This document shows, piece after piece, positions 1-9,191 of a stretch of 64,000 bases of DNA (position 1 is the stretch's first letter; every line of letters starts with the position of its first letter). The stretch comes from Fictibacillus marinisediminis. GTDB taxonomy: Bacteria > Bacillota > Bacilli > Bacillales > Fictibacillaceae. The DNA is taken from positions 62,001 through 126,000 of the forward strand of contig NZ_JAIWJX010000004.1 in the NCBI RefSeq assembly GCF_023149135.1, written 5' to 3'. The translations under genes and the position numbers were made by a program. The notes under the pieces were generated by a model. It was not told the DNA's origin. It saw only the letters and a list, made by a program, of their open reading frames with translations, and did no database searches.

Positions 1-2
1 AC

Positions 3-182
3 ATGATTGAATACTTCAAATTTAAAGATGGAATTCGTATAGTTACTAAAATTGAACATGATTCTACAGTTCGTTTAAAAGCAAGGCAGGAGAGATTAGA
101 GAAACAAGGTATTACTGATGATTCAGCAGTAATCACACAAAGTCTTATTGAATGGGAATCTGCTGTAAATGTTCAGAAATAA
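3..182 (+). CDS. Small or 5'-truncated ORF at window edge
   Basis: An open frame from an ATG at base 3 to TAA at 180-182 encodes 59 residues (MIEYFKFKDGIR...). It may be a complete small protein or the 3' end of a longer gene cut by the window edge, since only two bases precede the ATG. It ends 20 bases before the ABC transporter start and is probably in the same operon. I do not recognise the sequence. It is charged, with no membrane segment or cysteine motif. Confidence 0.45.
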   Translation: MIEYFKFKDGIRIVTKIEHDSTVRLKARQERLEKQGITDDSAVITQSLIEWESAVNVQK

Positions 183-202
183 CACCTTGAAGGGAGGGTA
201 AC

Positions 203-1924
203 ATGAAAGACAAGACACTTAACCGGTTGCTCCATTACATCCTTTTATATAAACAACCCTTTCTTATTAGTAATGGGTTGTTAATTCTTGCAGTGGGCGC
301 TGATTTGTTCGTTCCATATATGGTAAAAGTTCTATTGGATGGGTTTACCACTCTTGGATTTAATCCGGAATTGTTTATGAGAATCGTCATCTTTTTGCTT
401 TTGATCACAGGCTCGGGGATCCTTAATTACGGTCATGATTATTTCTTTTCAAACTACATCTTTCATGTGGTTGAAAAAATAAGAAATGATTTTATTCACT
501 TCTTGGATAGGCTTCCAAAATCATTCTACGACAAGAGCCCTACAGGCGACCTTATAAATAAGACTATGAATGAAATAAAGAACATTAAAGATTTGTATCA
601 TAACTTCCTTGGCGGGTTTGTTGTTAGTGTTCTTCAATTACTCGGCATTTACAGTGTATTGTTTTTCATAAATCCTTTTTTTGCATCAATGGCACTATCG
701 GTTCCGATTGTTTTTTTGGTGCTTAATTATCTTATTAATGCACCCGTCAATCATTATGTAAAAACAATTCAATCTCAATTGAACCAATTGAATGTAATGA
801 TGGTTGATATGCTTAAAAACCTTTCGATCATCCGATTGAATTCCGCTGAAAAACATCTTGAAAAAGAATACTCACAAACCAACAACCATGTTTACCAAAA
901 CATGCTTAAAAGGATGCATATTTTACATCTGACGGATGTTAACTTTAACGGTTTATTTCAAGGAGTTTTGATTGCTGGAGTTTTACTGTTTTTTGGCGGA
1001 AAGATTCTCGATGGACAGTACACAGTTGGCGTGGTCTATCTCTTAATTGATTATTCTAGGCGTATTTTTAATATTTTTAGAGGGATCAACTCACAATGGG
1101 TCCAGTCATTAACGTCCTTAGAATCTGCTAGACGTGTTTTTTCAGTATATGAAAACAATGAAGTTGAATATGAGGTTCCAATGTCTCAAAAAAGGGATTT
1201 CAAGGGGGACATACAATTTCGAAATGCTAGCTTTAGCTACGAGGGGCGTCCGGTCATTCAGCAATTCAACCTATCTATTGAGCGTGGTAAGACATTAGCC
1301 ATTGTTGGAAAAACAGGAACAGGAAAAAGTACGTTGATCAATCTATTATTAGGGTTTTACCCTCTAGATGAGGGAGAGATCTTGATTGATCAATCCAATA
1401 TCGATGATGTGAACAAAAGGGTCTTGAGAAGCCAAATTGCTTATGTGGACCAACATAGCTACGAATTTGAAATCGAGTATTTAAATGAGTTAACGAGCGA
1501 ACAATTAGATCAGTTGCAAGGAATTGTCTCCAACTTAGGGTTTGTAAGCCTTGCTGAAACTATCGGAGGGCATCGAGTACAAGAGGTCCATGGCTTATCC
1601 ATCGGAGAAAAACAACTTCTCACCATCGCTTTGGCTTTGCTCAAAGATGTAAATATTATCATTTTAGATGAAGCGACATCAAGTCAGGATCTGGAAACCG
1701 AAAAGAAAATAGTCGACCTCTTTACTAACCATTTCCATAACAAGACTGTTATCATGGTGACGCATCGGTTAGCAACGATAAAAGAAGCAGATAAAATCAT
1801 CGTTTTAAACAATGGACAAATCCGCGAGATGGGAACCTATTCAGAATTGATGGAGAAACAAGGGGATTTTTTCCACCTTTCTACAATACAAGCGAAGAAA
1901 CTAGAATTAGATAAGGAGGCATAG
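203..1924 (+). CDS. ABC exporter half-transporter (permease-ATPase fusion)
   Basis: A 573-residue half-transporter. The first ~300 residues hold hydrophobic helices of a type-I ABC exporter membrane domain; the rest is the ATPase. Walker A (GKTGTGKST) lies near residue 370, the signature (LSIGEKQ) near 464, Walker B (IIILDEA) near 485 and the H-loop (VTHR) near 519, so the ATPase looks intact. Half-transporters of this kind work as dimers in the membrane and export lipids, peptides or drugs. The start has a GGAGGG ribosome site. The gene ends two bases before the first carbamoyltransferase, so it is cotranscribed with the cluster, and export of the product or self-resistance is the likely role (inference). 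Confidence 0.9.
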   Translation: MKDKTLNRLLHYILLYKQPFLISNGLLILAVGADLFVPYMVKVLLDGFTTLGFNPELFMRIVIFLLLITGSGILNYGHDYFFSNYIFHVVEKIRNDFIHFLDRLPKSFYDKSPTGDLINKTMNEIKNIKDLYHNFLGGFVVSVLQLLGIYSVLFFINPFFASMALSVPIVFLVLNYLINAPVNHYVKTIQSQLNQLNVMMVDMLKNLSIIRLNSAEKHLEKEYSQTNNHVYQNMLKRMHILHLTDVNFNGLFQGVLIAGVLLFFGGKILDGQYTVGVVYLLIDYSRRIFNIFRGINSQWVQSLTSLESARRVFSVYENNEVEYEVPMSQKRDFKGDIQFRNASFSYEGRPVIQQFNLSIERGKTLAIVGKTGTGKSTLINLLLGFYPLDEGEILIDQSNIDDVNKRVLRSQIAYVDQHSYEFEIEYLNELTSEQLDQLQGIVSNLGFVSLAETIGGHRVQEVHGLSIGEKQLLTIALALLKDVNIIILDEATSSQDLETEKKIVDLFTNHFHNKTVIMVTHRLATIKEADKIIVLNNGQIREMGTYSELMEKQGDFFHLSTIQAKKLELDKEA

Positions 1925-1925
1925 G

Positions 1926-3554
1926 ATGAACATCTTAGGTTTAGGTGGCTCTATTCATGATTTTTCAGCTTGTCTAACATCCGGTGGGGAAATATTGCAT
2001 TACATCGAAGAAGAGCGATTACTGAAGATCAAACATGCACTGAATATTGGACGTAAAATGGTTATTAATAAAGCTGCAGAATATTGCTTGATGGAGAGTA
2101 GCCTTAAGGAATCTGATTTGGATGCAATTGTCACGACTGATATTGTGGAGCCTGCTTACTATTCCCGCTACTCACATCATGATATAAAAATTATCAATCA
2201 TCATCTTTCCCATGCCGCTTCCTCTTTCTATCCATCTCCCTTTCATGATGCTGCTATCTTAGTTGTCGATGGTAGAGGAAGTTCCATTGGGGAAGATGCT
2301 AAAGAGACCATCTCCTTTTATTATGGTGATGGAAATCAAATTCAAGAACTGAAAAAAAGCACAGGCACAGAACATAACGATCTCATTACAAATTCATTAG
2401 GTTGTTTTTACGAAGAAGTGACCAAAGCCATTGGATTTGAGTTTCTTCAGGATGGGAAGACAATGGGTCTTGCCCCATATGGTTCGGATAAATACGTTGA
2501 TAAGTTCCGGGACTTTTTTGACATGGATGATCAGGGTAGGTTTATACAGACCGTACCCCAACTTCATAGCTTACGGGAGTTTATCATAGAAGAGATTCAC
2601 ACTTCTTTAGACCCTGAGCAGTGTAAGGCAAACCTTGCTTTTGCCGTACAACACCACACGGAAGAGTGCCTAATAAATGCATGCCTACATCTTTATCATC
2701 TAACAAAGTCGAAAAACCTCTGTCTATCAGGAGGGGTGGCATTGAACAGTGTTGCAAACCATAAAATTGCACAGCATACCCCTTTCGAGAACATTTACAT
2801 TTTCCCCGCTGCTGGTGACGCCGGGACGGCTATTGGGTGTGCATTGTATGGATATTATGCGTTATATGACAACCCTCGAATCGTTAAGGAATCCGCCACC
2901 TTGTGCACCCCATATCTCGGCAAAGAATATCCGCAAGAGGCAATAAAAAAAGCCATTGACCAGCACGCAGATGAGTTGATCATTCAAAAACCTATCGATC
3001 TTAATGACTATGTATCGAGCCTATTAGCAGATGGTAAGATTATAGGTTGGTTTCAAGGTAGGTCAGAAGCTGGACCAAGATCGCTCGGGAACCGCAGTAT
3101 CCTCGCGGATCCAAGAAAACATGATATGAAGGACACGATCAATAGACGTATCAAGCACCGCGAATCGTTTCGCCCTTTCGCTCCGGCCATTCTTGAAGAA
3201 CATGCTCAAGCTTATTTCTCCTTACAGTGCCTCTCTCCATACATGCTTTTTGTTGCAGATATAATACCTTCTAAACGAAATCAAATTCCTGCAGTTACTC
3301 ATGTTGATGGTACGGGTCGGCTACAAACCGTATCAAAACCAATGAATCCTATCTTTCATTCATTACTCGAAAGTTTCTATCATAAAACCGGTGTCCCCAT
3401 TCTACTGAATACTTCCTTTAATGACAATGGACAACCCATCATTGAATCCCCTATGGATGCTGTTGTAACGTTTCTTAAATTGGATCTAGATTATCTTGTT
3501 GTTGGGGATTACGTACTAGCCAAACCAGATCGGAGTAAAGAGGTGGAACTATGA
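1926..3554 (+). CDS. NodU/TobZ-family O-carbamoyltransferase 1
   Basis: A 542-residue member of the NodU/CmcH family, which transfers the carbamoyl group of carbamoyl phosphate to a hydroxyl through carbamoyl-AMP. The Kae1-like domain opens with MNILGLGGSIHDFSAC and has the metal-binding HxxxH in NHHLSHAAS (about residues 92-97) and GKTMGLAPYG near 177. The C-terminal YrdC-like domain has intact GRSEAGPRSLGNRS near 378 and FRPFAPAI. It starts just after the ABC transporter stop with a GGAGG site, and its stop overlaps the next carbamoyltransferase start. It is presumably a functional enzyme acting on a sugar hydroxyl; the acceptor cannot be read from sequence. Confidence 0.92.
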   Translation: MNILGLGGSIHDFSACLTSGGEILHYIEEERLLKIKHALNIGRKMVINKAAEYCLMESSLKESDLDAIVTTDIVEPAYYSRYSHHDIKIINHHLSHAASSFYPSPFHDAAILVVDGRGSSIGEDAKETISFYYGDGNQIQELKKSTGTEHNDLITNSLGCFYEEVTKAIGFEFLQDGKTMGLAPYGSDKYVDKFRDFFDMDDQGRFIQTVPQLHSLREFIIEEIHTSLDPEQCKANLAFAVQHHTEECLINACLHLYHLTKSKNLCLSGGVALNSVANHKIAQHTPFENIYIFPAAGDAGTAIGCALYGYYALYDNPRIVKESATLCTPYLGKEYPQEAIKKAIDQHADELIIQKPIDLNDYVSSLLADGKIIGWFQGRSEAGPRSLGNRSILADPRKHDMKDTINRRIKHRESFRPFAPAILEEHAQAYFSLQCLSPYMLFVADIIPSKRNQIPAVTHVDGTGRLQTVSKPMNPIFHSLLESFYHKTGVPILLNTSFNDNGQPIIESPMDAVVTFLKLDLDYLVVGDYVLAKPDRSKEVEL

Positions 3555-5485
3555 AAAACGGATACTATTTATCAACGTACCTACATATCGATCCACTTGA
3601 CCATCTTCTTAACAAAATCGTTAGGCATGATCAGAACCTAGCGTTGTTTAAAAAAAACAATGAACGTATCGAGCTAATTAGATTTTGGGAGTTGGAAAGG
3701 ATTTCAGGAATTAAAGAGCATCATCAATCATTCGCTAGTTTGGAACAAGCCTATGATACGATCAACCTTTTATTGTTGCCCCTTGGCCTTTGTTTAGATG
3801 ATATTGAGGAGATTTGGGGAACTCCTGGCTTGGATACAACGAATGACTATCATTCACTGAGCGATTATCCGAATTTGTCGTACCACAGCATTTCACATTT
3901 GTTTTCTTCCATACTTCTTGATCCCGATAAATATCATGAGGAGAAAATAATTGGATTTGCTGTAGATGGTGGACCAGATGGTGTTGTAGACGTTACTGAA
4001 CGGATCAAAAAGCCGTACTATGCAGGATGCTTTGTTCATAATGGGAAAATTGAGTTGTTTCCAGTTGAATCTCCAGGCCTTTTATGGGGTTGGGCCATGT
4101 TCTACTTTGGGATGAAGGAAGGAACGTTAATGGCGCTTGCTTCCGCAAGTAACAGTAGGGCCTATATCAATTATGAACATCACATACCCATCTATGATGG
4201 TAAAGGGTATTTTGGTAAAGAAAATTATTTCGAATCGATCTATAAACAAATAGCCGCGTTCACACCAGCCGATGAAGGGGTTTTGTTCAACTATTTTGAT
4301 CCGCGTTTCACGGAAGAAGAAAATAAAATCAGTATGTTGATGAAAATCATTCAAGAGGCCTCCTTTACAATCATGAACTTGAATATTGACCGAGCGATTG
4401 AACAGTTTGATTTTAATCCCCAGGATGTTCATTTATCCATGTCTGGCGGCTTTACATTGAATTGTCCTACAAACAGTTATTTGATGAAAAAATATGGATT
4501 TAAAAGCTTTATCGCTCCTCCATGTGTCGGGGACAGTGGATTATCGCTTGGTATGGGGTTATATGCCTTTTATAAGAAGATGGGAAGATTTTCATTTTCA
4601 ATGAATCATCCGTTCTTTGGGGAAAACGATCCGATCGATCTGAATATCCTCATGAAAAATTACGAACCGTACATCGAGAACATAACACCACTCGACGTTG
4701 ACGAAGTAATAGAAGATATCACTGCGGACCCTGTTGTGTGGTTTAATGGGCATACGGAAATTGGACCAAGAGCACTTGGAAACCGTTCCATCATTAGTGA
4801 CCCTCGCTCCTTACGTATGAAAGATCGCTTGAACGAAATCAAGCAGCGGGAATGGTGGAGACCTGTTGCACCGATGGTACTCGATAAACTGGCTGATCAA
4901 TGGTTTAAGGATTACTATCCTTCTCCTTTAATGCTCCATACATTTACCATCAAACCCGAAAAAGTGAAGGAAATTCCTGCGGTAGCTCACTTAGATGCCT
5001 CAGCTCGGGTGCAATCTATCTCTAAAGACCAGAATCCACTTATGTATGAGTTGATTAAACATTTTCATAAAAAAACGGGGGTGCCCATTCTTTGCAACAC
5101 CTCTTTAAATGACAAGGGAGAGCCCATTATCAATAAAGCAGAGGAAGCCATCAACTTTTGCCTGCGAAAGGGATTGAACTTACTTTATATAAACGGTTAC
5201 CGGGTTTCACTCAAAAATCATCACGACTTCCCCGAACGTGGACCTAAAAGGAGAAGGTTAGAAATTGATTGTTTTTCAGAGGTCGAGAAGAAAGAACTTT
5301 GGGGTCAAGTGAATCCCCACAAAATCCCCCTCAAGCTGTTGGATTACTATCGTGAGCCTTTAGAACATGTTCGTTTTCTCTATCAATATGACATAACAAA
5401 TGAAGAAGATGCAAAACAGATGATGAATGATATTCGTCCGTTAATGAAGCATTCTATGTTTACACTCAAAGGAGGAGGACATTGA
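3551..5485 (+). CDS. NodU/TobZ-family O-carbamoyltransferase 2, long form
   Basis: A 644-residue paralogue, about 100 residues longer than its neighbours. The N-terminus is divergent (MKNGYYLSTYLHIDP) instead of the usual GLGGS opening. The HxxxH metal motif survives as YHSISH near residue 111. The YrdC-like domain has GHTEIGPRALGNRS near 400 and WWRPVAPMV, so carbamoyl adenylation looks intact. About 90 extra charged residues follow the usual C-terminus. It overlaps the genes on both sides by 4 bases. Extra length and different motifs suggest another acceptor than carbamoyltransferase 1, but this is inference. Confidence 0.85.
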   Translation: MKNGYYLSTYLHIDPLDHLLNKIVRHDQNLALFKKNNERIELIRFWELERISGIKEHHQSFASLEQAYDTINLLLLPLGLCLDDIEEIWGTPGLDTTNDYHSLSDYPNLSYHSISHLFSSILLDPDKYHEEKIIGFAVDGGPDGVVDVTERIKKPYYAGCFVHNGKIELFPVESPGLLWGWAMFYFGMKEGTLMALASASNSRAYINYEHHIPIYDGKGYFGKENYFESIYKQIAAFTPADEGVLFNYFDPRFTEEENKISMLMKIIQEASFTIMNLNIDRAIEQFDFNPQDVHLSMSGGFTLNCPTNSYLMKKYGFKSFIAPPCVGDSGLSLGMGLYAFYKKMGRFSFSMNHPFFGENDPIDLNILMKNYEPYIENITPLDVDEVIEDITADPVVWFNGHTEIGPRALGNRSIISDPRSLRMKDRLNEIKQREWWRPVAPMVLDKLADQWFKDYYPSPLMLHTFTIKPEKVKEIPAVAHLDASARVQSISKDQNPLMYELIKHFHKKTGVPILCNTSLNDKGEPIINKAEEAINFCLRKGLNLLYINGYRVSLKNHHDFPERGPKRRRLEIDCFSEVEKKELWGQVNPHKIPLKLLDYYREPLEHVRFLYQYDITNEEDAKQMMNDIRPLMKHSMFTLKGGGH

Positions 5486-7059
5486 ATATTTTAGCTCTAG
5501 GTGGCTCCATCCATGATTTTTCAGCTTGCATCCTGTCCAAGGGAAAAATCACAGTGGCCATCGAAGAAGAAAGACTGACGAAAAAAAAATACGCTGTGCA
5601 TAATCGTTCGACGTTTAGATGCAAAGCAGCTGAGTATTGTCTATCAGCCTTAGACATGTCCATAGAAAATATTGACGCTGTTGTTGGAAATGACCTTATT
5701 GAATCAGATTATTATATGAAGTATGCAAATCAGATTAAGTTATACAACCATCATCTGACCCACGCGGCTTCTACCTATTATACATCACCTTATCACGAGG
5801 CAGCTGTCCTCGTGATAGATGGACGAGGTAGTTATATCATTGAAGATGAACGGATTCGAGAAACCATTAGCATGTATCAAGCGGATTCAGATGGACTAGA
5901 TTGTATCAAAAAAAATCTGGGACAAGAGACAGATGAATTTAGCATCGTTACGAATTCCATCGGAATGTTTCTACAGTATGTAACTGTAGGAATAGGTTAT
6001 TCCCAAATGAATGAAACAAAAATGATCAAGCTAAGTCATGGGGGTACAGGTAGATTCGTACAGGATTTTAATAATTTTTACACGTTACAAGAAGGCCAGT
6101 TCCTCCAAGGCTTTAAAGAATTAGAGGCGTTAAAGCGTTATGTGGACGTAAAACTGCAAGAAGCGGGAGATGCCAAAACCAAACTACAGGTTAAAAAGGA
6201 TCTTGCATTTGCTGCCCAATATCATCTAGAACGGATTGTTGTGCACCTTTGCCATTGGCTCTACCAAATGACAAAAAAGCCGAACCTTTGTCTAGCAGGT
6301 GGTATCTTTGAAAATGTCCAACTTTTAATGAAAATTAAAAATGACACCCCATTTCAAAACATCTATACTCCATCCTTCATGGGAGATGCAGGAACCAGTA
6401 TTGGAGCGGCCTTACTCCACTATCATAATACGATAAAATGGACAAAGAAGAGACCGGATATACAGGTGTTGGGCAAGTGCTATCCAACCGAAGAGCTCGT
6501 CAATCACCTTAGTCAACAGCAATTTCACATATACACAAAAAAAGAACTCGCAACAGTTACTGCCCAGCTATTAACGCGCGGTTACTTGATCGGTATTTTT
6601 ACAGGAAAAAGTGAATTTGGCAGGTATCCCTATGGCCATCGGAATATAGTGGGTGATGCAAGAAAGGTAGAGCTTAAGGAAAAACTACAAAGAACCAAAA
6701 ACAGGGAAACCTTTGAACCATTCAGCATATTAAAAATGGAGCAATTTAAACAGGCCTGTTCCTCCTTTTTGATCAATCTTTGTTACTTAGAAGAACCAGA
6801 TCATTTTCCCCTAGTGGTCAATGAAGACGGATCTACTTATTGCCTACCCGTGAATAAGAACCCTTCCTTTATGTCGCAATTACTCGAGGAATACCATGCG
6901 ATTAGCAACATTCCATTTCTACTTAATACACCATTGAAAAAATCAGATCATACCTTAATCGAGACACCAGAGGAAGCTATTGAATTCTTTCTTTCAACCG
7001 ATTTAGACGCGTTAGTCTTAGATGACCATCTTATTGTGAAATATAGCAGCAGTCCTTAA
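5482..7059 (+). CDS. Carbamoyltransferase-like protein 3, degenerate YrdC-like domain
   Basis: A 525-residue paralogue starting at TTG after a GGAGGAGG site and overlapping the previous stop. The Kae1-like half is recognisable (ILALGGSIHDFSAC; NHHLTHAAS near residue 90; GDAGTSIGAAL). The C-terminal half is eroded: GRSEAGPRSLGNRS of its relatives reads GKSEFGRYPYGHRN near 374, and FRPFAP reads FEPFSI. The GKTMGLAPYG motif reads ETKMIKLSHGG. The frame is fully open with a good ribosome site, so the protein is probably made. It may have lost carbamoyl adenylation, act as a partner of carbamoyltransferase 1 or 2, or catalyse something else. Confidence 0.8.
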   Translation: MNILALGGSIHDFSACILSKGKITVAIEEERLTKKKYAVHNRSTFRCKAAEYCLSALDMSIENIDAVVGNDLIESDYYMKYANQIKLYNHHLTHAASTYYTSPYHEAAVLVIDGRGSYIIEDERIRETISMYQADSDGLDCIKKNLGQETDEFSIVTNSIGMFLQYVTVGIGYSQMNETKMIKLSHGGTGRFVQDFNNFYTLQEGQFLQGFKELEALKRYVDVKLQEAGDAKTKLQVKKDLAFAAQYHLERIVVHLCHWLYQMTKKPNLCLAGGIFENVQLLMKIKNDTPFQNIYTPSFMGDAGTSIGAALLHYHNTIKWTKKRPDIQVLGKCYPTEELVNHLSQQQFHIYTKKELATVTAQLLTRGYLIGIFTGKSEFGRYPYGHRNIVGDARKVELKEKLQRTKNRETFEPFSILKMEQFKQACSSFLINLCYLEEPDHFPLVVNEDGSTYCLPVNKNPSFMSQLLEEYHAISNIPFLLNTPLKKSDHTLIETPEEAIEFFLSTDLDALVLDDHLIVKYSSSP

Positions 7060-7063
7060 AAGG

Positions 7064-7096
7064 AAAACAACCCACCATAATTGGTGGGTTGTTTTT
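7064..7096. terminator. Bidirectional hairpin terminator between convergent genes
   Basis: A 14-bp perfect stem (7064-7077 with 7082-7095, TAAT loop) has an A run on the left and a T run on the right. It fits in the 40-base gap between carbamoyltransferase 3 (plus) and a PhyH gene (minus) and can end both operons. Confidence 0.88.
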
Positions 7097-7099
7097 CTA

Positions 7100-7906
7100 T
7101 CAATCTATGTTTCGATCATAGATTAACGGATTTAACCATGTATCGGCAAACTCTTCTTCATACCTTTGAGGGAAATAAGTTTTCAAGTGACTTTGGCGGG
7201 CTTCATTGGTTCCTGGGGCGACGATCTTCGCTGGATCGGCATAATAGGTGATCGTCATTACTTCACGGTCTATAGCCAAAGGATTCCCATTAGCGCTATG
7301 AAGGATCCATCCATCATGAAACGTGGCATCCCCAGCATTCAGCTTCCCATAGTTTTCGATGTTCAAAATTTCCTTCAGAGCCTTTTTTAGCGTAATCTCT
7401 TTATAATTGTGGCTCCCTGATACAAATGACAACGAACCTAAGGTCTCAGGAATGTCGACAAGAGGCATCCACATGGTGATTTTTTTATCCGGATCCAATT
7501 CAATCATGTAATTGTTGTCTTGGTGCCAGGGAGTAGGCCCACCACCGGCTTCCTTAAAAAAAGACTGATCTAGATACAATCTTACCCGATCAACTTTTAA
7601 AAGGTCAGCAGCAATTTTTCCGAACCGTTTCGCTGTGACGAACTTTTTAATCGCTTTGTTTTTCTGCCATAAATTTATCGTTTGGAGAAAGGCTTGTCCA
7701 AAGGTATCACGTTCTTTTAATGGCCTAACCTCTTGGTTATATTGGTTGACGGTTTGTTTTATGAGTGGCCGATAAAAATCAAGCGCTTGTCGATTAACTA
7801 GGTTTTCTAACTTTATATGCCCCTTTTTCTGGAAGGTGCTTATTTGTTGGGATGTAACTGGATAGGGACGGGTTAGATCGAATGAAGAGGTGGATAATTC
7901 GCTCAT
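7100..7906 (-). CDS. PhyH-family Fe(II)/2-oxoglutarate dioxygenase, subfamily B
   Basis: A 268-residue phytanoyl-CoA dioxygenase-like protein. The HxD half of the iron triad is in TPWHQDNNY near residue 127, the distal histidine in DGWILHSANGNP near 200, and a downstream arginine (DREVMTITYY) fits 2-oxoglutarate binding. Enzymes of this family hydroxylate, epimerise or desaturate small molecules, often sugars or amino acids in antibiotic clusters. It is the last gene of a leftward operon, overlaps the preceding PhyH gene by 4 bases, and resembles the genes at 7903 and 14430 more than those at 12800, 13577 and 22800. Confidence 0.88.
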   Translation of the reverse strand: MSELSTSSFDLTRPYPVTSQQISTFQKKGHIKLENLVNRQALDFYRPLIKQTVNQYNQEVRPLKERDTFGQAFLQTINLWQKNKAIKKFVTAKRFGKIAADLLKVDRVRLYLDQSFFKEAGGGPTPWHQDNNYMIELDPDKKITMWMPLVDIPETLGSLSFVSGSHNYKEITLKKALKEILNIENYGKLNAGDATFHDGWILHSANGNPLAIDREVMTITYYADPAKIVAPGTNEARQSHLKTYFPQRYEEEFADTWLNPLIYDRNID

Positions 7907-8718
7907 TCCACGTGTTTTCCTTCCTTGGAGTAAAGAACCGGTGTCAATTCACTTTCAGCTTTATCTCCAGGTTTACGTCCTGGAAAGAGTCGTCTTAAAT
8001 GATAATTTCTTGCTTCTTTTGCTTTGTTTTCTTCCGGCTCTACAATTGTAAGGTTGTCTGCGATGTAGATTATGGTTAGTACTTCTCTGTAATTTTCAGT
8101 TGGGTTTCCAGCTGCATAATGCAAAGTGAGGCCCGAATGAAAGGTTGCATCTCCAGCTTCCATTGCACCATAAGAGGCAAGAGGATATCCTTTTCGAGCT
8201 GCAAGGAGAACATCCTCTGTTGCTAGTTCATGTGATCTCGAAACAAAGCCCATTGACCCAACTTCTTCCGGAATATGATTTAATGCCATCCACATGGTGA
8301 TGGTTTTGTCTGGGTGGATGGGGAGCATATATGCACTATCGGTGTGCCATGGAATGGCACCTCCTCCTGGAGGTAAGAAAATAGAAGAGTCGTGATAGAG
8401 TCGGATACCATCCACACCCATAAGATCAGCGGCGATCTTTGCAAAACGCTTTGCAAAAGTCAGTCTTTTAATTTTTTGATTTACCTCCCACATATTCATA
8501 ATCGTAGGAAATGCCTTTTCTACCCCATAGTATTTTCGATCTTCTTCCGGGACATTTTCCAAAGCGTAACCGAAAACATGATCTTTAATAACAGGCCGGT
8601 ATTCGTTGATTTCATTCTTCTTCATGACCTGAGGAAGAAAGATATGACCATCCCTTTGATATTGATTGATTTGATCCTCGCTTAAAGAGTACTCCGTATT
8701 TAAGTTTATAGGTTCCAT
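7903..8718 (-). CDS. PhyH-family Fe(II)/2-oxoglutarate dioxygenase, subfamily B
   Basis: A 271-residue PhyH-like oxygenase. The iron-binding HxD is in IPWHTDSAYM near residue 122, the distal histidine in TFHSGLTLHYAAGNP, and the 2-oxoglutarate arginine in NYREVLTIIY. I chose the ATG at 8718 because a GAGGTG site lies six bases upstream. A GTG at 8727 is possible and would overlap the adenylyltransferase stop. It is a close relative of the downstream gene, so the pair probably arose by duplication and acts on successive or alternative positions. Confidence 0.87.
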   Translation of the reverse strand: MEPINLNTEYSLSEDQINQYQRDGHIFLPQVMKKNEINEYRPVIKDHVFGYALENVPEEDRKYYGVEKAFPTIMNMWEVNQKIKRLTFAKRFAKIAADLMGVDGIRLYHDSSIFLPPGGGAIPWHTDSAYMLPIHPDKTITMWMALNHIPEEVGSMGFVSRSHELATEDVLLAARKGYPLASYGAMEAGDATFHSGLTLHYAAGNPTENYREVLTIIYIADNLTIVEPEENKAKEARNYHLRRLFPGRKPGDKAESELTPVLYSKEGKHVE

Positions 8719-8723
8719 AACTA

Positions 8724-9191
8724 TCACCTCTCATAGATTTTTTTTAACTGTGTTGAAGAGTATAATTTTTTTTCTCCAATTAACTTGATGTCGGCGCCAA
8801 CATCCTTTGCAGCTTGTTGTTCGGGAAACGTTTTTCCTTGATAATCGATACCTTTGACAAAAAAATGAGGTTTAATGATCTGGATTGCTCGAACCAGGGT
8901 CAGATCGGGGATAACGAGTAGATGGTCCACACATTCGAGACTAGAAAGAAACGCTACACGTTCCTTTAACGGAAATAGGGGGCGTTTACCTTTAATAGAT
9001 TGAATTGAGTCATCGCTATTGATACCGACAATAAGAATGTCCCCAAGGTCTTTGGCGCCATGGAGATATTCTAGATGTCCAGGATGAAATAAATCAAAAC
9101 ATCCTCCAGCAAGAATAATGGTTTTATCACTTCTCTTGTAGTGGTTCACATATTGTAGGAGATTTTTTTCTTGCAACCGTTTTGATCTCAT
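8724..9191 (-). CDS. hldC: HldC/RfaE2-like sugar-phosphate adenylyltransferase
   Basis: A 155-residue nucleotidyltransferase with the cytidylyltransferase-type fold. The N-terminal GGCFDLFHPGHLEYL holds the HxGH nucleotide-binding motif, followed by GINSDDS and a conserved VKGIDYQGK. In the ADP-heptose pathway this activity joins heptose 1-phosphate to ATP. Here it is separate from the kinase, which lies three genes upstream in the same leftward operon; E. coli HldE fuses the two. ATGA overlap with the upstream gene indicates coupling. A related sugar substrate is possible, as for the RfaE-like BlmC of the bleomycin cluster. Confidence 0.85.
   Translation of the reverse strand: MRSKRLQEKNLLQYVNHYKRSDKTIILAGGCFDLFHPGHLEYLHGAKDLGDILIVGINSDDSIQSIKGKRPLFPLKERVAFLSSLECVDHLLVIPDLTLVRAIQIIKPHFFVKGIDYQGKTFPEQQAAKDVGADIKLIGEKKLYSSTQLKKIYER

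Noticed and set aside
4127..4432. 101-residue minus-strand ORF inside carbamoyltransferase 2
   Set aside because: Antisense shadow of a well-conserved coding region without its own ribosome site.
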